Positions 33,520-42,304 of a stretch of DNA of 64,000 bases are shown here, one piece after another. Each line of letters starts with the position of its first letter. Positions within the stretch are counted from its first letter, which is position 1. The notes beneath the pieces are model-generated. The model worked only from the letters and a program-made list of their open reading frames with translations, was not told the DNA's origin and did no database searches. The position numbers were made by a program, and so were the translations under genes. The stretch covers positions 3,690 through 67,689 of the forward strand of contig CAYIHX010000019.1 of the NCBI GenBank assembly GCA_964363305.1. Direction: 5' to 3'. This stretch comes from CAYIHX01 sp964363305. Its GTDB lineage: Bacteria; Bdellovibrionota; UBA1018.

Positions 33520-34523
33520 CCAAGACCGTGGGGGTGATCGCGGCAGGTTTTTGCGTCCCCGCTTCAGAGCTGAAGCTCGGAGTAGAGAAGCTTCGGGCTG
33601 CGGGTCTTGATGTTCGAGTGCATCCGAATGTCTCGAAGCGCTACTTGTTCTTGGCCGGAGACGACGAAGCCCGGCTACAGGAATGGATCGACTTCGCCTG
33701 GGACTCTTCGATCGATGTTTTGTGGTGCGCGCGCGGCGGGCATGGAGCGTTGAGGCTTCTTCCTTTGCTGGAGGCTGAGACGCTCAAGCGTGGCCGCCCG
33801 CCGAAAAAGATGCTCCTCGGGTATTCCGATACGACGCTTTTCTTCGAATTTGCGCGAGTTCGCTGGGGCTGGAGCGTGCTTCACGCGCCCATGCCCGGGG
33901 GCCGCGAGTTCTTGCAGATCGAGGGCTCGACCTGGAAACGATTGCTCAGTTGGATTGAGGGAGGCAATGCCACGCCACCGCAGGGCTACGCATTGAAGCC
34001 GCTCAATTCTTTTGCGAAGGAGTCGTCGGGAGTCGCGGGCCGTCTGGCGGGCGGAAATCTGACCGTATTGACTTGCGCGCTCGGCACTCCATTCTGGAAA
34101 TCCTGGGACGGCGCGATCGTGTTCTTGGAAGACACGGGCGAGATGTGGTTTCGGGTCGATCGCATGCTGGCGCATTTGAGTGCCGCCGGGGCTTGGGAAG
34201 GCGTTCGAGGAATCGTCCTCGGTACGTTTAGCGGGTGCCGTGATGCGACAACCCAGGTATTGAGGAAGAGCGCGAAACCCAGAAATGCGTCCGAGCTGAA
34301 GCAACCTCCCGCTCGGATGCTCGAGCCGTTGAGGCCGATCATCCCCGATCGCAGAGCCTTCGTGACGATTTTCTCGGAATGGGCCGCACGCGCGGGGAAC
34401 CTACCGGTGTGGGAAGGCCTCGAGACCGGGCACGGCGGCGGGCTCGAGCCCTTGCCGATGGGCGCGCAGGTCGAGGTGAGTCGCGAGAACGCACGTCACT
34501 CGCTGCGAGTGAGTCGCTGGTAA
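33516..34523 (+). CDS. ldcA: LD-carboxypeptidase (S66), LdcA-like
   Basis: 335 aa. The family motif ARGGHGALRLL is followed by the nucleophile loop LLGYSDTTLFF (Ser), with the catalytic Glu in LEDTGEMWFRVD and His in GLETGHGG. LdcA removes the terminal D-Ala from murein tetrapeptides during recycling. The usual GGYGS reads GGHGA here, but the nucleophile serine is kept. It overlaps engB by 4 nt, so cell-wall recycling and ribosome assembly share a transcript. Confidence 0.9.
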   Translation: MTKTVGVIAAGFCVPASELKLGVEKLRAAGLDVRVHPNVSKRYLFLAGDDEARLQEWIDFAWDSSIDVLWCARGGHGALRLLPLLEAETLKRGRPPKKMLLGYSDTTLFFEFARVRWGWSVLHAPMPGGREFLQIEGSTWKRLLSWIEGGNATPPQGYALKPLNSFAKESSGVAGRLAGGNLTVLTCALGTPFWKSWDGAIVFLEDTGEMWFRVDRMLAHLSAAGAWEGVRGIVLGTFSGCRDATTQVLRKSAKPRNASELKQPPARMLEPLRPIIPDRRAFVTIFSEWAARAGNLPVWEGLETGHGGGLEPLPMGAQVEVSRENARHSLRVSRW

Positions 34524-34587
34524 GGCGGATCGCTTGACGATCGGTGCGGCGCCGATTAGTGCTCAAGTCGAAGGGTGTTGACCAGGG

Positions 34588-35859
34588 ATGAACCGTTACA
34601 CAAGCGCGTCAGAAGCGGTTCGTTTGATCGAATCAGGCCAACGGGTTTTCGTTCATGGCGGGGCGGCGACTCCTCAGGTTTTGCTCGACGCTCTCCTCGA
34701 GGATTCGGCCCGCCTCCAAGGCGTGGAGCTTATGCACCTCCATACTGAGGGGCCCGCGAAGTACGCGGATGAGAAGCTGAGCGGCCACTTCCGAGTCGCC
34801 AACCTTTTTGTGGGTGGCAACATGCGCGGTCGGGTTGACCTCGACCGGGTCGACTACCTTCCGTGTTTTCTTTCCGAGATCCCGGCTTTGTTTCGTTCGG
34901 GAAAACGGCCCATCGACGTTGCGCTTCTTCATCTGTCGCCGCCCGATGAGCATGGGTACTGTTCCCTGGGCACGAGCATCGATGTGGCGCGGGCTGCTTT
35001 CGATGTCGCCCGGGTCGTCATCGCCCAGGTGAATCCGCGAATGCCGCGCACGCATGGCGACGCCTTCATCCATGCTTCTGAAATCGACGCGTGGGTGTCG
35101 GTCGATGCGCCTTTGCCTGAGGCGAAGGCTTGCTCCTTGAGCGTTGAAGCGAAAGAGATCGGAAGGCGAGTGGCGGGCCTTGTCGAAGATGGCGATTGCC
35201 TGCAGGCCGGGATCGGCGCCGTTCCGGACGCGGTGCTTCGGGCGCTTCAGGGGCACCGTCACCTCGGCGTTCACACCGAGATGTGGTCGGACGGAATGCT
35301 CGAGCTGCTGCGCTGCGGAGCGGTCGATAACTCACGAAAAGCGGTACATGCGGGTAAAACGGTCTCCAGCTTCGTGATGGGTTCGAGGGCCCTGTACGAT
35401 TTCATCGATGACAATGCGTCGGTGGCGTTCTACGGCGCGGATTACGTCAATAGTCCGCATATTATCGCTCGGAACCCCGGGGTCGTCGCAATCAACTCGG
35501 CCGTCGAAATCGACCTCACGGGCCAAGTCTGCGCGGATTCGATCGGTTCGCGCATCATTTCTGGGGTCGGCGGCCAGATGGACTTTATTCGCGGCGCTTC
35601 GCTTTCCAAGGGCGGCAAGCCGATCATCGCTCTGACCTCTCGGACTGCGAAGGGCTGCCCGCGGATCGTGAGCCGGCTGAAAATGGGCGCAGGTGTCGTC
35701 ACGACGCGGGCCCACATGCATTTCGTCGCGACGGAGCATGGAATCGTGGATCTCGCGGGGAAGACTCTCGGCGAGAGGGCCCGCGCATTGATACAGATTG
35801 CGCACCCGGACGATCGAGAGGCGCTCGCGAGGGAATGGCATCAGGTGACGCAGTGTTGA
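34588..35859 (+). CDS. Acetyl-CoA hydrolase/4-hydroxybutyrate CoA-transferase family protein
   Basis: 423 aa. The catalytic glutamate is in LGVHTEMWSDGMLEL; further Cat1-family motifs are QAGIGAVPDAVLRAL, SGVGGQMDFIRGA and VVTTRAHMHFVATEHG. Members move CoA between acetyl-CoA and acids such as succinate or 4-hydroxybutyrate, or hydrolyse acetyl-CoA. The substrate cannot be fixed from sequence. It overlaps the acyltransferase by 7 nt, hinting at a shared acyl-CoA metabolism. Confidence 0.92.
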   Translation: MNRYTSASEAVRLIESGQRVFVHGGAATPQVLLDALLEDSARLQGVELMHLHTEGPAKYADEKLSGHFRVANLFVGGNMRGRVDLDRVDYLPCFLSEIPALFRSGKRPIDVALLHLSPPDEHGYCSLGTSIDVARAAFDVARVVIAQVNPRMPRTHGDAFIHASEIDAWVSVDAPLPEAKACSLSVEAKEIGRRVAGLVEDGDCLQAGIGAVPDAVLRALQGHRHLGVHTEMWSDGMLELLRCGAVDNSRKAVHAGKTVSSFVMGSRALYDFIDDNASVAFYGADYVNSPHIIARNPGVVAINSAVEIDLTGQVCADSIGSRIISGVGGQMDFIRGASLSKGGKPIIALTSRTAKGCPRIVSRLKMGAGVVTTRAHMHFVATEHGIVDLAGKTLGERARALIQIAHPDDREALAREWHQVTQC

Positions 35860-36572
35860 GCCGAATACTAGACCGAGGGATCGACGCGTTTCTGTTCGCT
35901 CTGAAGAAGTACTTTCGCATTCAGGTCGAGGGCATCGAATGGGTTCCGCCCCAGGGGCGTTGCCTGGTCGTGTCGAATCACTCGGGGTTTGCCGGAGCGG
36001 ACGCGATTCTGCTCTCTCATCTTCTTCGCTGCCACCGGGGCCAGCCGCCCGTGATTCTCGCTCACCGGGCGTTTTTCAAGTGGGTGCCGGCCCTTCGCCC
36101 TTTCTTTGAGCGCTTCAATCTTCGTGAGGCGTGTATGGATAGCGGCGTTTCGGCCCTTCAGGAGGAGCGGTGTGTTCTGCTTTTCCCTGAAGGAGAGGAT
36201 GGCAACTTCAAGCCCTCGTCGGAGAGGTACCACCTGCAGCCCTTTCATACGGGTTTCTTGCGGATGGCGCGCGAAACCGGCGCGCTCATGATTCCGTGCC
36301 TCGTGCTTGGGGCGGAGGAGGCCCATTTCAACCTCGGCAAGATCGAGCTGTCATCGTTCGGGAAGACGATCAAGCTCCCCCTTCCTCTGAATTTGATTCC
36401 TTGGCCAGCCCGGTGGAAGGTCCACTTCTTGCCTCCCATTGACCCCGACGTGGCTGTTCCACCTCAGAATCACCCCTTGAAGCATCCGGAGTGGGTGGCG
36501 CTCGCGGAGAAATTCCGGATGAGTTTTCAAAGCGCCATGGATGCCGACCGCGCCCATCGTAATCAGCCGTAA
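35853..36572 (+). CDS. 1-acylglycerol-3-phosphate acyltransferase (PlsC-like)
   Basis: 239 aa. Motif I is NHSGFAGAD (the NHx4D type), motif III LFPEGEDGN. The family acylates lysophosphatidate and related lipids at the inner membrane. GTG 35853 lies inside the end of the CoA-transferase gene with AGGTG 5 nt upstream. An ATG at 35835 is in frame but further inside. Hydrophobic stretches (PLPLNLIPW) suggest membrane association. Confidence 0.87.
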   Translation: MLSRILDRGIDAFLFALKKYFRIQVEGIEWVPPQGRCLVVSNHSGFAGADAILLSHLLRCHRGQPPVILAHRAFFKWVPALRPFFERFNLREACMDSGVSALQEERCVLLFPEGEDGNFKPSSERYHLQPFHTGFLRMARETGALMIPCLVLGAEEAHFNLGKIELSSFGKTIKLPLPLNLIPWPARWKVHFLPPIDPDVAVPPQNHPLKHPEWVALAEKFRMSFQSAMDADRAHRNQP

Positions 36573-36588
36573 TTCTAGAAATATCGAG

Positions 36589-36618
36589 TTGCGGCATCCG
36601 AGGCCGCGGGGGTATAGA
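36589..36618 (+). promoter_or_regulatory. Promoter of tRNA-Leu
   Basis: TTGCGG (36589-36594), an 18-nt spacer and TATAGA (36613-36618), about 20 bp before the tRNA. The GC-rich spacer is unusual but the placement fits a stable-RNA promoter. Confidence 0.5.
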
Positions 36619-36639
36619 CCCTCACACGTCTCAAAAGGT

Positions 36640-36725
36640 GCCGGAGTGGTGGAATGGTAGACGCGCTGGACTCAAAATCCAGTATCCGCAAGGGTGTGAG
36701 AGTTCGAGTCTCTCCTCCGGCACCA
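36640..36725 (+). tRNA. tRNA-Leu, anticodon CAA
   Basis: 86 nt, class II with a long variable arm. Acceptor GCCGGAG (36640-36646) pairs with CTCCGGC (36715-36721), followed by A and an encoded CCA (36723-36725). The anticodon stem CTGGA/TCCAG holds the loop CTCAAAA, anticodon CAA at 36673-36675, reading UUG. The T loop is GTTCGAGTC. AT-richer DNA with a broken toxin module lies on its 3' side. Confidence 0.95.
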
Positions 36726-36742
36726 TCTTTTGATTCTTTAAA

Positions 36743-37306
36743 TCATGGTTTGGTGGCAGCGGAGCGATTCGCTTGGCCTACCCGGTCGAGTGAGATCACA
36801 AAGACCTTGTTCGTGGCTCCATGCATTAGGGCGCTGACGCCCAATTCGGCATTCTCAAATGCTCTTTGCCTTACGGACGCGTGTCCGCCTATCCAGCTTT
36901 CCTTTTCATTTTTCTTGAATTTATCTGGACCTCCGAAAGATTTTTCCAGGGTTTCAAGTTCGCTGAGGCTTTCTCCTGGCCGGACAAGCCAAGTCCATGA
37001 TTGAATTTTTCCAGTGTTTGGATCGACGAGAATCCCCAGCCTTTGCATGGATTGTTTCCCGTCTAAACCATCAAAGTAGCTCCAGAGTTGTCCTTGTTCT
37101 CCTAGATCCTTTTTTGCTCCGGGATCGCCCAAAACTCCAATGACTTCCGTTGCGTCACTATCTCGATTCCTGAGCTCAAGTGCGGTTTGGAAGTCGAATT
37201 CACGCTGTTGTCTCGCCCCCCTGTCCACTCCAGGAAGTGAGCAAGCGGACAGCGATAAAGCGACAATCCAAATGGACAATACTTCTTTTCTCATATTCCA
37301 GCTCAT
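36743..37306 (-). CDS. Lipoprotein of unknown function
   Basis: 187 aa. Lipobox ALSLSAC (Cys22). The mature part has RNRDSDATEVIGVLGDPG and DPNTGKIQSWTWLVRPGE, a pattern like the small BamE/OmlA fold; compare the lipoprotein at 30468-30884. ATG 37306 has AAGGAG 8 nt upstream, better than an ATG four codons in. Codon use is more AT-rich than in the neighbours, suggesting transfer together with the hip remnant. Confidence 0.7.
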   Translation of the reverse strand: MSWNMRKEVLSIWIVALSLSACSLPGVDRGARQQREFDFQTALELRNRDSDATEVIGVLGDPGAKKDLGEQGQLWSYFDGLDGKQSMQRLGILVDPNTGKIQSWTWLVRPGESLSELETLEKSFGGPDKFKKNEKESWIGGHASVRQRAFENAELGVSALMHGATNKVFVISLDRVGQANRSAATKP

Positions 37307-37423
37307 TCCTTGAGCTCCTTATCGACTATAAATTTATCACCCATTGAGTTCTTAATCCATGCATAGATCTTGGGACTCGTTTGACGAAGTTTCTCCGGCT
37401 CAAATAAGAAATATTCAATATTA

Positions 37424-37714
37424 TTGCTAAAATCTTCATCAAGGCTTTCTGCTCCATCTGCCTCCGCAATTCCGACACGCGCTCCGGATCAGCTCGGAGT
37501 AGCGATTGCACGACTACGGCGCGAGGCGACACTGACACAAGCAAAATTGGCAAGGAGCGCAGGGATCAGACAGGCAACCGTTTCAAAAACCGAAAAGGGG
37601 GCTGGTAGCACGGAGATTAAAACGATCTACGCAATCTGCGCGGCACTGGGTCTCGAACTCGTTCTGCGTCCGCGAAGAAGAGAAAAAGAATTTCGACCTG
37701 AGGAGATGTCATAG
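37424..37714 (+). CDS. hipB: HipB-like XRE antitoxin
   Basis: 96 aa. The helix-turn-helix spans about residues 23-80: LGVAIARLRREATLTQAKLA, then GIRQATVSKTEKG and the HipB-type end IYAICAALGLELVLRPR. HipB neutralises HipA and represses the operon. The TTG start at 37424 is uncertain, and the first 20 residues do not look conserved. Downstream hipA is only a broken fragment (37706-37904), so the antitoxin has outlived its toxin here. Confidence 0.8.
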   Translation: MLKSSSRLSAPSASAIPTRAPDQLGVAIARLRREATLTQAKLARSAGIRQATVSKTEKGAGSTEIKTIYAICAALGLELVLRPRRREKEFRPEEMS

Positions 37715-37904
37715 CGTAGTCCGACAAAGCGCTGGAGGACGCGAACGCCTACGTATTTTCATGAACGGCGTCGAGGTTGGCACCTTTGATCGTGAACGTA
37801 CGGGTGCTCTCTCATTTGTCTATGATTGGAAATGGCTAGAACGCGACGAAACCTTTCCAATCTCCAGGCGTCTTCTCTGGATACTCGCTTCATTTTCAGG
37901 GTAA
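37706..37904 (+). pseudogene. hipA remnant (N-terminal fragment, frameshifted)
   Basis: Directly after hipB, one frame reads DKALEDANAYVF (37723-37758) and the next reads MNGVEVGTFDRERTGALSF then VYDWKWLERDETFPIS (37761-37880), which together are the start of HipA. The join has a 2-nt shift in GTATTTTCATG. After FPISR the homology is lost and a stop follows at 37902. The kinase core is absent. No start codon is in frame with the first piece. Confidence 0.75.
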
Positions 37905-38014
37905 CCGTGCTTCGCCCAATGCGAAATTTGGGCTGAGTCGGGCTGTGTGAGTGCTCTCGGATTTCGCTTTCCGCGAAAGCAAACGCCTCAGAAAGCAAGA
38001 CCCTTGAGCGATCC

Positions 38015-38281
38015 TCAGCGGCTCACTTCGTAACCCGCGGCAACGATCGTCTCCTCGATCTTCGCGGCGCTGAGTTTGGCGCCTTCCTTCAGTGTGATCA
38101 CGGCCTTCTTGGTTTTGAGGTTCACGGTGGTATCGGCGACCTCGGGCAGTTTTTTCAGCTCAGAGGTGATTTTCGCGCTGCATCCACCGCAGTGCATACC
38201 TTTGATTTTGGCGGTGATGGTTTCGGCGGCCCAGAGGGGAAGCGAGATCAGGAGGACGATCGAAAAAAGGAGTGATTTCAT
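38015..38281 (-). CDS. Periplasmic heavy-metal-associated (HMA) protein
   Basis: 88 aa. A signal peptide (ending LWAAE) and one HMA domain with the metal motif GMHCGGCSAK. Such MerP/CopZ-like proteins carry Cu(I), Hg(II) or similar ions; the GMHCGGC form is common in copper chaperones. No metal ATPase or resistance gene is next to it. It is divergent from the MerR-family gene, which could suggest linked control, although that regulator is not of the metal-binding type. Confidence 0.88.
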   Translation of the reverse strand: MKSLLFSIVLLISLPLWAAETITAKIKGMHCGGCSAKITSELKKLPEVADTTVNLKTKKAVITLKEGAKLSAAKIEETIVAAGYEVSR

Positions 38282-38398
38282 TGTGCTGTTGTATCGCGTG
38301 AATGAAACACGTCAAGTTTAAGACATCTTGAACTAGTGCGGACTGAGATTAATTTTTTTTAATCTCTTATTTTCAACAGGTTGCGCATTTGAGAAGCC

Positions 38399-38428
38399 TT
38401 GACATAGGTGTATTGTTCACAGTAGTTT
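38399..38428 (+). promoter_or_regulatory. Promoter of the MerR-family gene, possibly leaderless
   Basis: TTGACA (38399-38404), an 18-nt spacer and TAGTTT (38423-38428). The expected start of transcription falls on the ATG at 38435, and no Shine-Dalgarno is present. A palindrome GAGATT...AATCTC with eight T (38345-38366) lies in the same divergent gap. Confidence 0.35.
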
Positions 38429-38434
38429 GAACGC

Positions 38435-39370
38435 ATGAACTACTCGATCGAACAAGTGGTGAAGCTGACAGGTGTATCGGCCTTTAGTCTGCGGAACTGG
38501 GAAAAGAGATACTCATTTCTTCACCCGAAGCGTTTAAATAATGGGTTTCGCTACTATGACGAAAGTAGCGTGGCTCTTCTGAAAAGGGTCAACGAGCTGA
38601 TCGAAGAGGGGCGTCGCATTGGCGATCTCGCAGCCCTGGTTAAGCGGGGAGAGTCTCTCCCAGAGCCGAGTGTGGTGACCCGTCGCGAAGAGCTGGACGG
38701 CGCGACGAGCGCTATCTTCACTGCGCTGAAGGACGGAGATTTTCAGAGGGCCGCGATTGCCTGGGAGAAGTTGCGGGCGTGGGCACCGGCGAGCAAGCAG
38801 GTCAGCTGGGTGATGGCGCCGCTCTTTGCGCGCGCGCAGAGTGAGTATGCCGCGGTGACCTTGCGGGCCGTGGAGTACCATGTCGTTTTGAGCTTCGTTC
38901 GCAATCAGCTCTTGGCGCTGATTCAAGTTCCGCAGGTTGATCCCCACCATGTCGCCTCGCCGCAAGAGGCAGCGGCGGAGGGGCATCGGCGCACCGCCGT
39001 TTTTGCGGTCCTTGAATCGGCGGAGACCGTTCGGACCGAAGACCGGTTGCGGATGCAGGTGATCGCGGCCTTTCGGGCTTTGAAGGCGCGTGAACGAGGT
39101 AAGTCCGTTCATCTTTTTGCCGAGGTGGTGAGCGCCTTGGAGATTCGGGAGCTTCTGGGGCGTCACCCCGATCTTGAGGCTCACCTGGTCGCAGATTCGA
39201 AGGCTCAGACCAGCATGCCGGGGGCTGGCCGGATGGTTTTCTGGATTTCTCCGGCGCTTTCGAGCCTGGATGAATTGCTGGAGTTTGAGGTGAGTCAGGG
39301 GTTGACCCGGAGTGCGAGTCCCGGGGCGGTTTTTGAAAATTTATCTTCGCCGCCTACCCTTGCGAGCTGA
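38435..39370 (+). CDS. MerR-family regulator (CarH/LitR-like, without B12 motif)
   Basis: 311 aa. The N-terminal MerR helix-turn-helix is clear (VVKLTGVSAFSLRNWEKRY, RLNNGFRYYDESSV). The middle four-helix part (VMAPLFARAQSEYAAVTLRAVEYH) resembles the B12-binding-2 helical cap of CarH/LitR photoreceptors. The C-terminal domain lacks the DxHxxG B12 motif, so light or cobalamin sensing is not expected, and the input signal is unknown. No RBS is seen; see the promoter entry. Confidence 0.8.
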   Translation: MNYSIEQVVKLTGVSAFSLRNWEKRYSFLHPKRLNNGFRYYDESSVALLKRVNELIEEGRRIGDLAALVKRGESLPEPSVVTRREELDGATSAIFTALKDGDFQRAAIAWEKLRAWAPASKQVSWVMAPLFARAQSEYAAVTLRAVEYHVVLSFVRNQLLALIQVPQVDPHHVASPQEAAAEGHRRTAVFAVLESAETVRTEDRLRMQVIAAFRALKARERGKSVHLFAEVVSALEIRELLGRHPDLEAHLVADSKAQTSMPGAGRMVFWISPALSSLDELLEFEVSQGLTRSASPGAVFENLSSPPTLAS

Positions 39371-39382
39371 TAGTCTCGGGGA

Positions 39383-40123
39383 GTGAAGAATCGTTTTATT
39401 TTCGGATGGGTCTGCGCTGCTTTTCTTTCTGTTTTGACAGCAAGTGCCAACGAAAGGGGCGGGCGTTGGATCAGCTTCGGATTGCAGGCTGGGAACCCGA
39501 GTCTTTTAGCGGCCACGGTGGGTTTCGTGAAGATTCCATGGGTCGAGTTCGGCGTGCACTTCGGTTTCGCGCCCATCAATAATGCCGTCCGAGGCATGAT
39601 TCGTCTTTCGCCTGTTCCGGTTTCAGTGCCGAGCCCGGATGCTTACAGTTTCAAACCGGACGCGAACTACGTATTTAAAAACGTGGGAGGGTACCTCCGG
39701 ATTCTTCCTTTTGAAGATCCCTGGTTTCTCGAGGTCGATGGAAGTTTTTACGATCTGGGAGGCATTCTTGCGGTCGACTTGAGCAATGATACTCAGGGAA
39801 CAGTGACCTCGGGTGCGGCTTCCGGTTCGATCTATCTGGGAGTCCCGGCCTTGACGGTGACTCTGGGTAGACACTTCGCCGTGACTCAGGATTTTTTCTT
39901 GTCTGCGGCGCTGGGGGTGGTGATTCCCTTCGCGATTCAGAATGCCGTGTCCATCGGTGGGACTGCGACCCAGGCTCTTCCGCTGATTCCCGGCGCGGAG
40001 GCCGGGTTTGAGGCTGCAAAGACTTTGATCCGTGATCAGATGTCTTCGGGGCTTGCGGATGTGCAGAAGAAGGCTGTCGTGCTTCTTCCGTCGGTTCAGG
40101 TCGGGATTGGATTCTGGCTTTAA
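39383..40123 (+). CDS. Probable outer-membrane beta-barrel protein
   Basis: 246 aa. Signal peptide (ending near TASANE), then alternating amphipathic strands (GRWISFGLQAGNPSLLAATVG, WVEFGVHFGFAPIN) and an aromatic C-terminus (QVGIGFWL) as expected for BAM insertion. No specific family is recognised. The GTG start at 39383 lies 12 nt after the MerR stop without a good SD. Confidence 0.65.
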   Translation: MKNRFIFGWVCAAFLSVLTASANERGGRWISFGLQAGNPSLLAATVGFVKIPWVEFGVHFGFAPINNAVRGMIRLSPVPVSVPSPDAYSFKPDANYVFKNVGGYLRILPFEDPWFLEVDGSFYDLGGILAVDLSNDTQGTVTSGAASGSIYLGVPALTVTLGRHFAVTQDFFLSAALGVVIPFAIQNAVSIGGTATQALPLIPGAEAGFEAAKTLIRDQMSSGLADVQKKAVVLLPSVQVGIGFWL

Positions 40124-40221
40124 CGCATTGCGTTATCCATAAAGGAGGGCTTCTTGGGGGAGTGGTGACGCTCTGCGTGAAATTTGTTGAGTATTTTGAT
40201 CGGTAGTTAATACTGAGAGGG

Positions 40222-40896
40222 ATGGTTCTTGTGTGCCGCTTTTACTCATTGTTCCTTCTCTCGTTTTTCTTAGGGGGGGAAGTTCTCGCCGATTTGAGGG
40301 CCCTTTCCGGACTAGGCGCCCCTTTCGACGAACTGAATCGTGCCGAAAGCTGGATCGCCGATCGCAACGAGCAGAGCCAGGAGCAAATTCGAAGTTTTCT
40401 TCGCGAGGGATGGACGACCGTTGAGCAGGCAGTCTGGGAGCGCACCCAGGGGGCTCAGCGGGAGGCGCCTCCGGCCTGGACTTTGCACCGATTGGCTACG
40501 ACCGCTTTGTCGCGAAGCCAGCTGGATCCGGTGGCAAGCGTCGCCCAGCAGACGAAAGATTCAAAGCTGCGCGAGCTCGCTGTGGAGGCTTTGGCTCGTT
40601 CGCGTGAGTTGCATGCTCAGGAACTGCTGATCGAGCTCTATCGGCAGAGTCAGGATGGTGCGGAAAAGAGCCGCATCCTTTCGGCCCTTTGGCCGAGAGG
40701 GCGAGAGGATCCTGTTCGAGAGTTTCTCCAGGGGGAGGTCTCGGATTCGCAGTTGAGCACGGAGCTGCGAACTCAGGCGGCGATTTCTTTGATTTGGTTC
40801 GACCCCCAGATGAAGGGCCGTACGCCTGCGTCGACGTCATCTTTCGATCGAGAACTCGAACGAATCCAACTCATGATCTGGGGGGATTCTCGATGA
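40222..40896 (+). CDS. Secreted helical-repeat (HEAT-like) protein
   Basis: 224 aa. Signal peptide (LFLLSFFLGGEVLA-D), then an all-helical region with HEAT-like pairs (DSKLRELAVEALARS, GAEKSRILSALWPRG, STELRTQAAISLIWF). Such repeats bind proteins. It overlaps the next gene by ATGA, and both are probably exported parts of one unknown envelope function. Confidence 0.65.
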   Translation: MVLVCRFYSLFLLSFFLGGEVLADLRALSGLGAPFDELNRAESWIADRNEQSQEQIRSFLREGWTTVEQAVWERTQGAQREAPPAWTLHRLATTALSRSQLDPVASVAQQTKDSKLRELAVEALARSRELHAQELLIELYRQSQDGAEKSRILSALWPRGREDPVREFLQGEVSDSQLSTELRTQAAISLIWFDPQMKGRTPASTSSFDRELERIQLMIWGDSR

Positions 40897-42287
40897 GGAG
40901 AAGCCGCACCAGCAAGCGCGCTGCGGCGCGAGGGGTCGCGTTGCTGATCCTTTCGGTGTTCATTTGGTTTGGCGATTCAGGTTGGGAGCTCTCGCCTTCC
41001 GCCATGGTGTGCCTGGATGCGGAGGGCTCCGCCTGCGACGTGGGCAATCGCAAGGCCGGTGCACGTGATATCTTGGTGCTGATCAGCGGGCTCGACGCAA
41101 GCGACTCGAAGCTCAGCGATCTGGCCTTTGATTGGAGCGCGAGACTTCCGAGTTCCTGGCAGCCTTTTAGGCTGGTGCAGGTTGCGGTGTTTGAGGCTCA
41201 CGATCCAGATGAAGCGGCTGTTCGCCGGGTGTTGAGTCGCGCGCGGCGTCGAGTCGCGGGCTTTGAGCCCGAGCTTGTGATTCTCTCGCCGGAGTTCATC
41301 CAGGGGGAGCGAGCCGATCCCTGGGTCCCGTCGGCTTCTCCGGCCCGTTGGGGTACGAGAAAATTTGGCTGGCTGGTGTGGCCTTGGCAGCGCGACGAGC
41401 AAGGAAAGCCCCTATCCGTTGGGGTTGACGACGACTCAGAATTTATGAGGCGCCTTCGAGTGGCTTCGGGGGAGCGCCTGCCCGAGAAAATTCTTCCCGG
41501 TCTGGAGGGCCTGAGTTTGGGGCTAATCGATCGCCTTTCTTCAAGCCTCCTTCAATTCTCTTCCTCAATCTGGGAAGAATCACTTCGTTCCGAGGTCAAG
41601 CTCAGCGAAGTGCTGGCCGCGAATGGCGCTTCGAATCTGGACGTTACGCGCTACCCTGAGCGAGTGCGAGTCGAGCGGAGCGAACCCTGGGTTGAGAGCG
41701 GCGGGCTCGGCGTCGGTCGGGGAGTTTGGCGTGTGGGTGAGCTTCGTTCGCCCAGTTCTTCGGATGCCGAGAACGTGCGCATCCGAGCCGTGGGGCCGGT
41801 CGAGCCCTGGCATGAGTCCGCGGGGAAGACCTCCGCTGTTTTGTTGTTCGATGCGGACAAAAATCATCCCGAGCACCCGACTTCCGGTTACGATGTCGAA
41901 GTTCGTTGGCTGCGAAAGAGCTGGAAAGTTTGCGTGGCGGGCCTTTCGCCCTATCCCTGCTCGGATACGCAGCGAATGACTTTTCGAAAGCGCTTCAAGC
42001 CGACCCGCCAGGTGGCATCCATTCCGGTCGAGGCTCTTGCGGAGGCGCCGGTGATCGTGCGGCGCTGGTTCTGCGCGATCGGAATGGAGCCCGCTTGCCG
42101 ACTGGCGGGGGTTCGCACGCCTGCCTCCGTTTTCGCGGTCGATCGCATTCAGTTGCAGCTTCCTTACGAGCGCATCGAACTGCCCGCGACGGAGTGGTTC
42201 TCCACTTATGAGTGGAGATTCCAGAGCGTCAACGAGTTTGGCGAGTCGGGCTTCACCGATTGGGTCAAGCTGGAACGCTTGCGTTGA
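40893..42287 (+). CDS. Envelope protein of unknown function
   Basis: 464 aa. A basic N-terminus and one hydrophobic stretch (GVALLILSVFIWFG) form a signal anchor. The body has a conserved-looking segment DILVLISGLDASDSKLSDLA and a beta-rich C-terminal part with Cys pairs (VCVAGLSPYPC, WFCAIGMEPAC) ending in a fibronectin-like strand pattern (STYEWRFQSVNEFG). Not recognised. The start overlaps the HEAT-like gene by 4 nt. It converges with serA. Confidence 0.65.
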   Translation: MRRSRTSKRAAARGVALLILSVFIWFGDSGWELSPSAMVCLDAEGSACDVGNRKAGARDILVLISGLDASDSKLSDLAFDWSARLPSSWQPFRLVQVAVFEAHDPDEAAVRRVLSRARRRVAGFEPELVILSPEFIQGERADPWVPSASPARWGTRKFGWLVWPWQRDEQGKPLSVGVDDDSEFMRRLRVASGERLPEKILPGLEGLSLGLIDRLSSSLLQFSSSIWEESLRSEVKLSEVLAANGASNLDVTRYPERVRVERSEPWVESGGLGVGRGVWRVGELRSPSSSDAENVRIRAVGPVEPWHESAGKTSAVLLFDADKNHPEHPTSGYDVEVRWLRKSWKVCVAGLSPYPCSDTQRMTFRKRFKPTRQVASIPVEALAEAPVIVRRWFCAIGMEPACRLAGVRTPASVFAVDRIQLQLPYERIELPATEWFSTYEWRFQSVNEFGESGFTDWVKLERLR

Positions 42288-42304
42288 GCGACTGACTCCT
42301 GGGC

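Noticed and set aside
36726..36760. Attachment site at the tRNA-Leu 3' end
   Set aside because: No direct repeat of the tRNA end was found up to 38.1 kb and no integrase is present.
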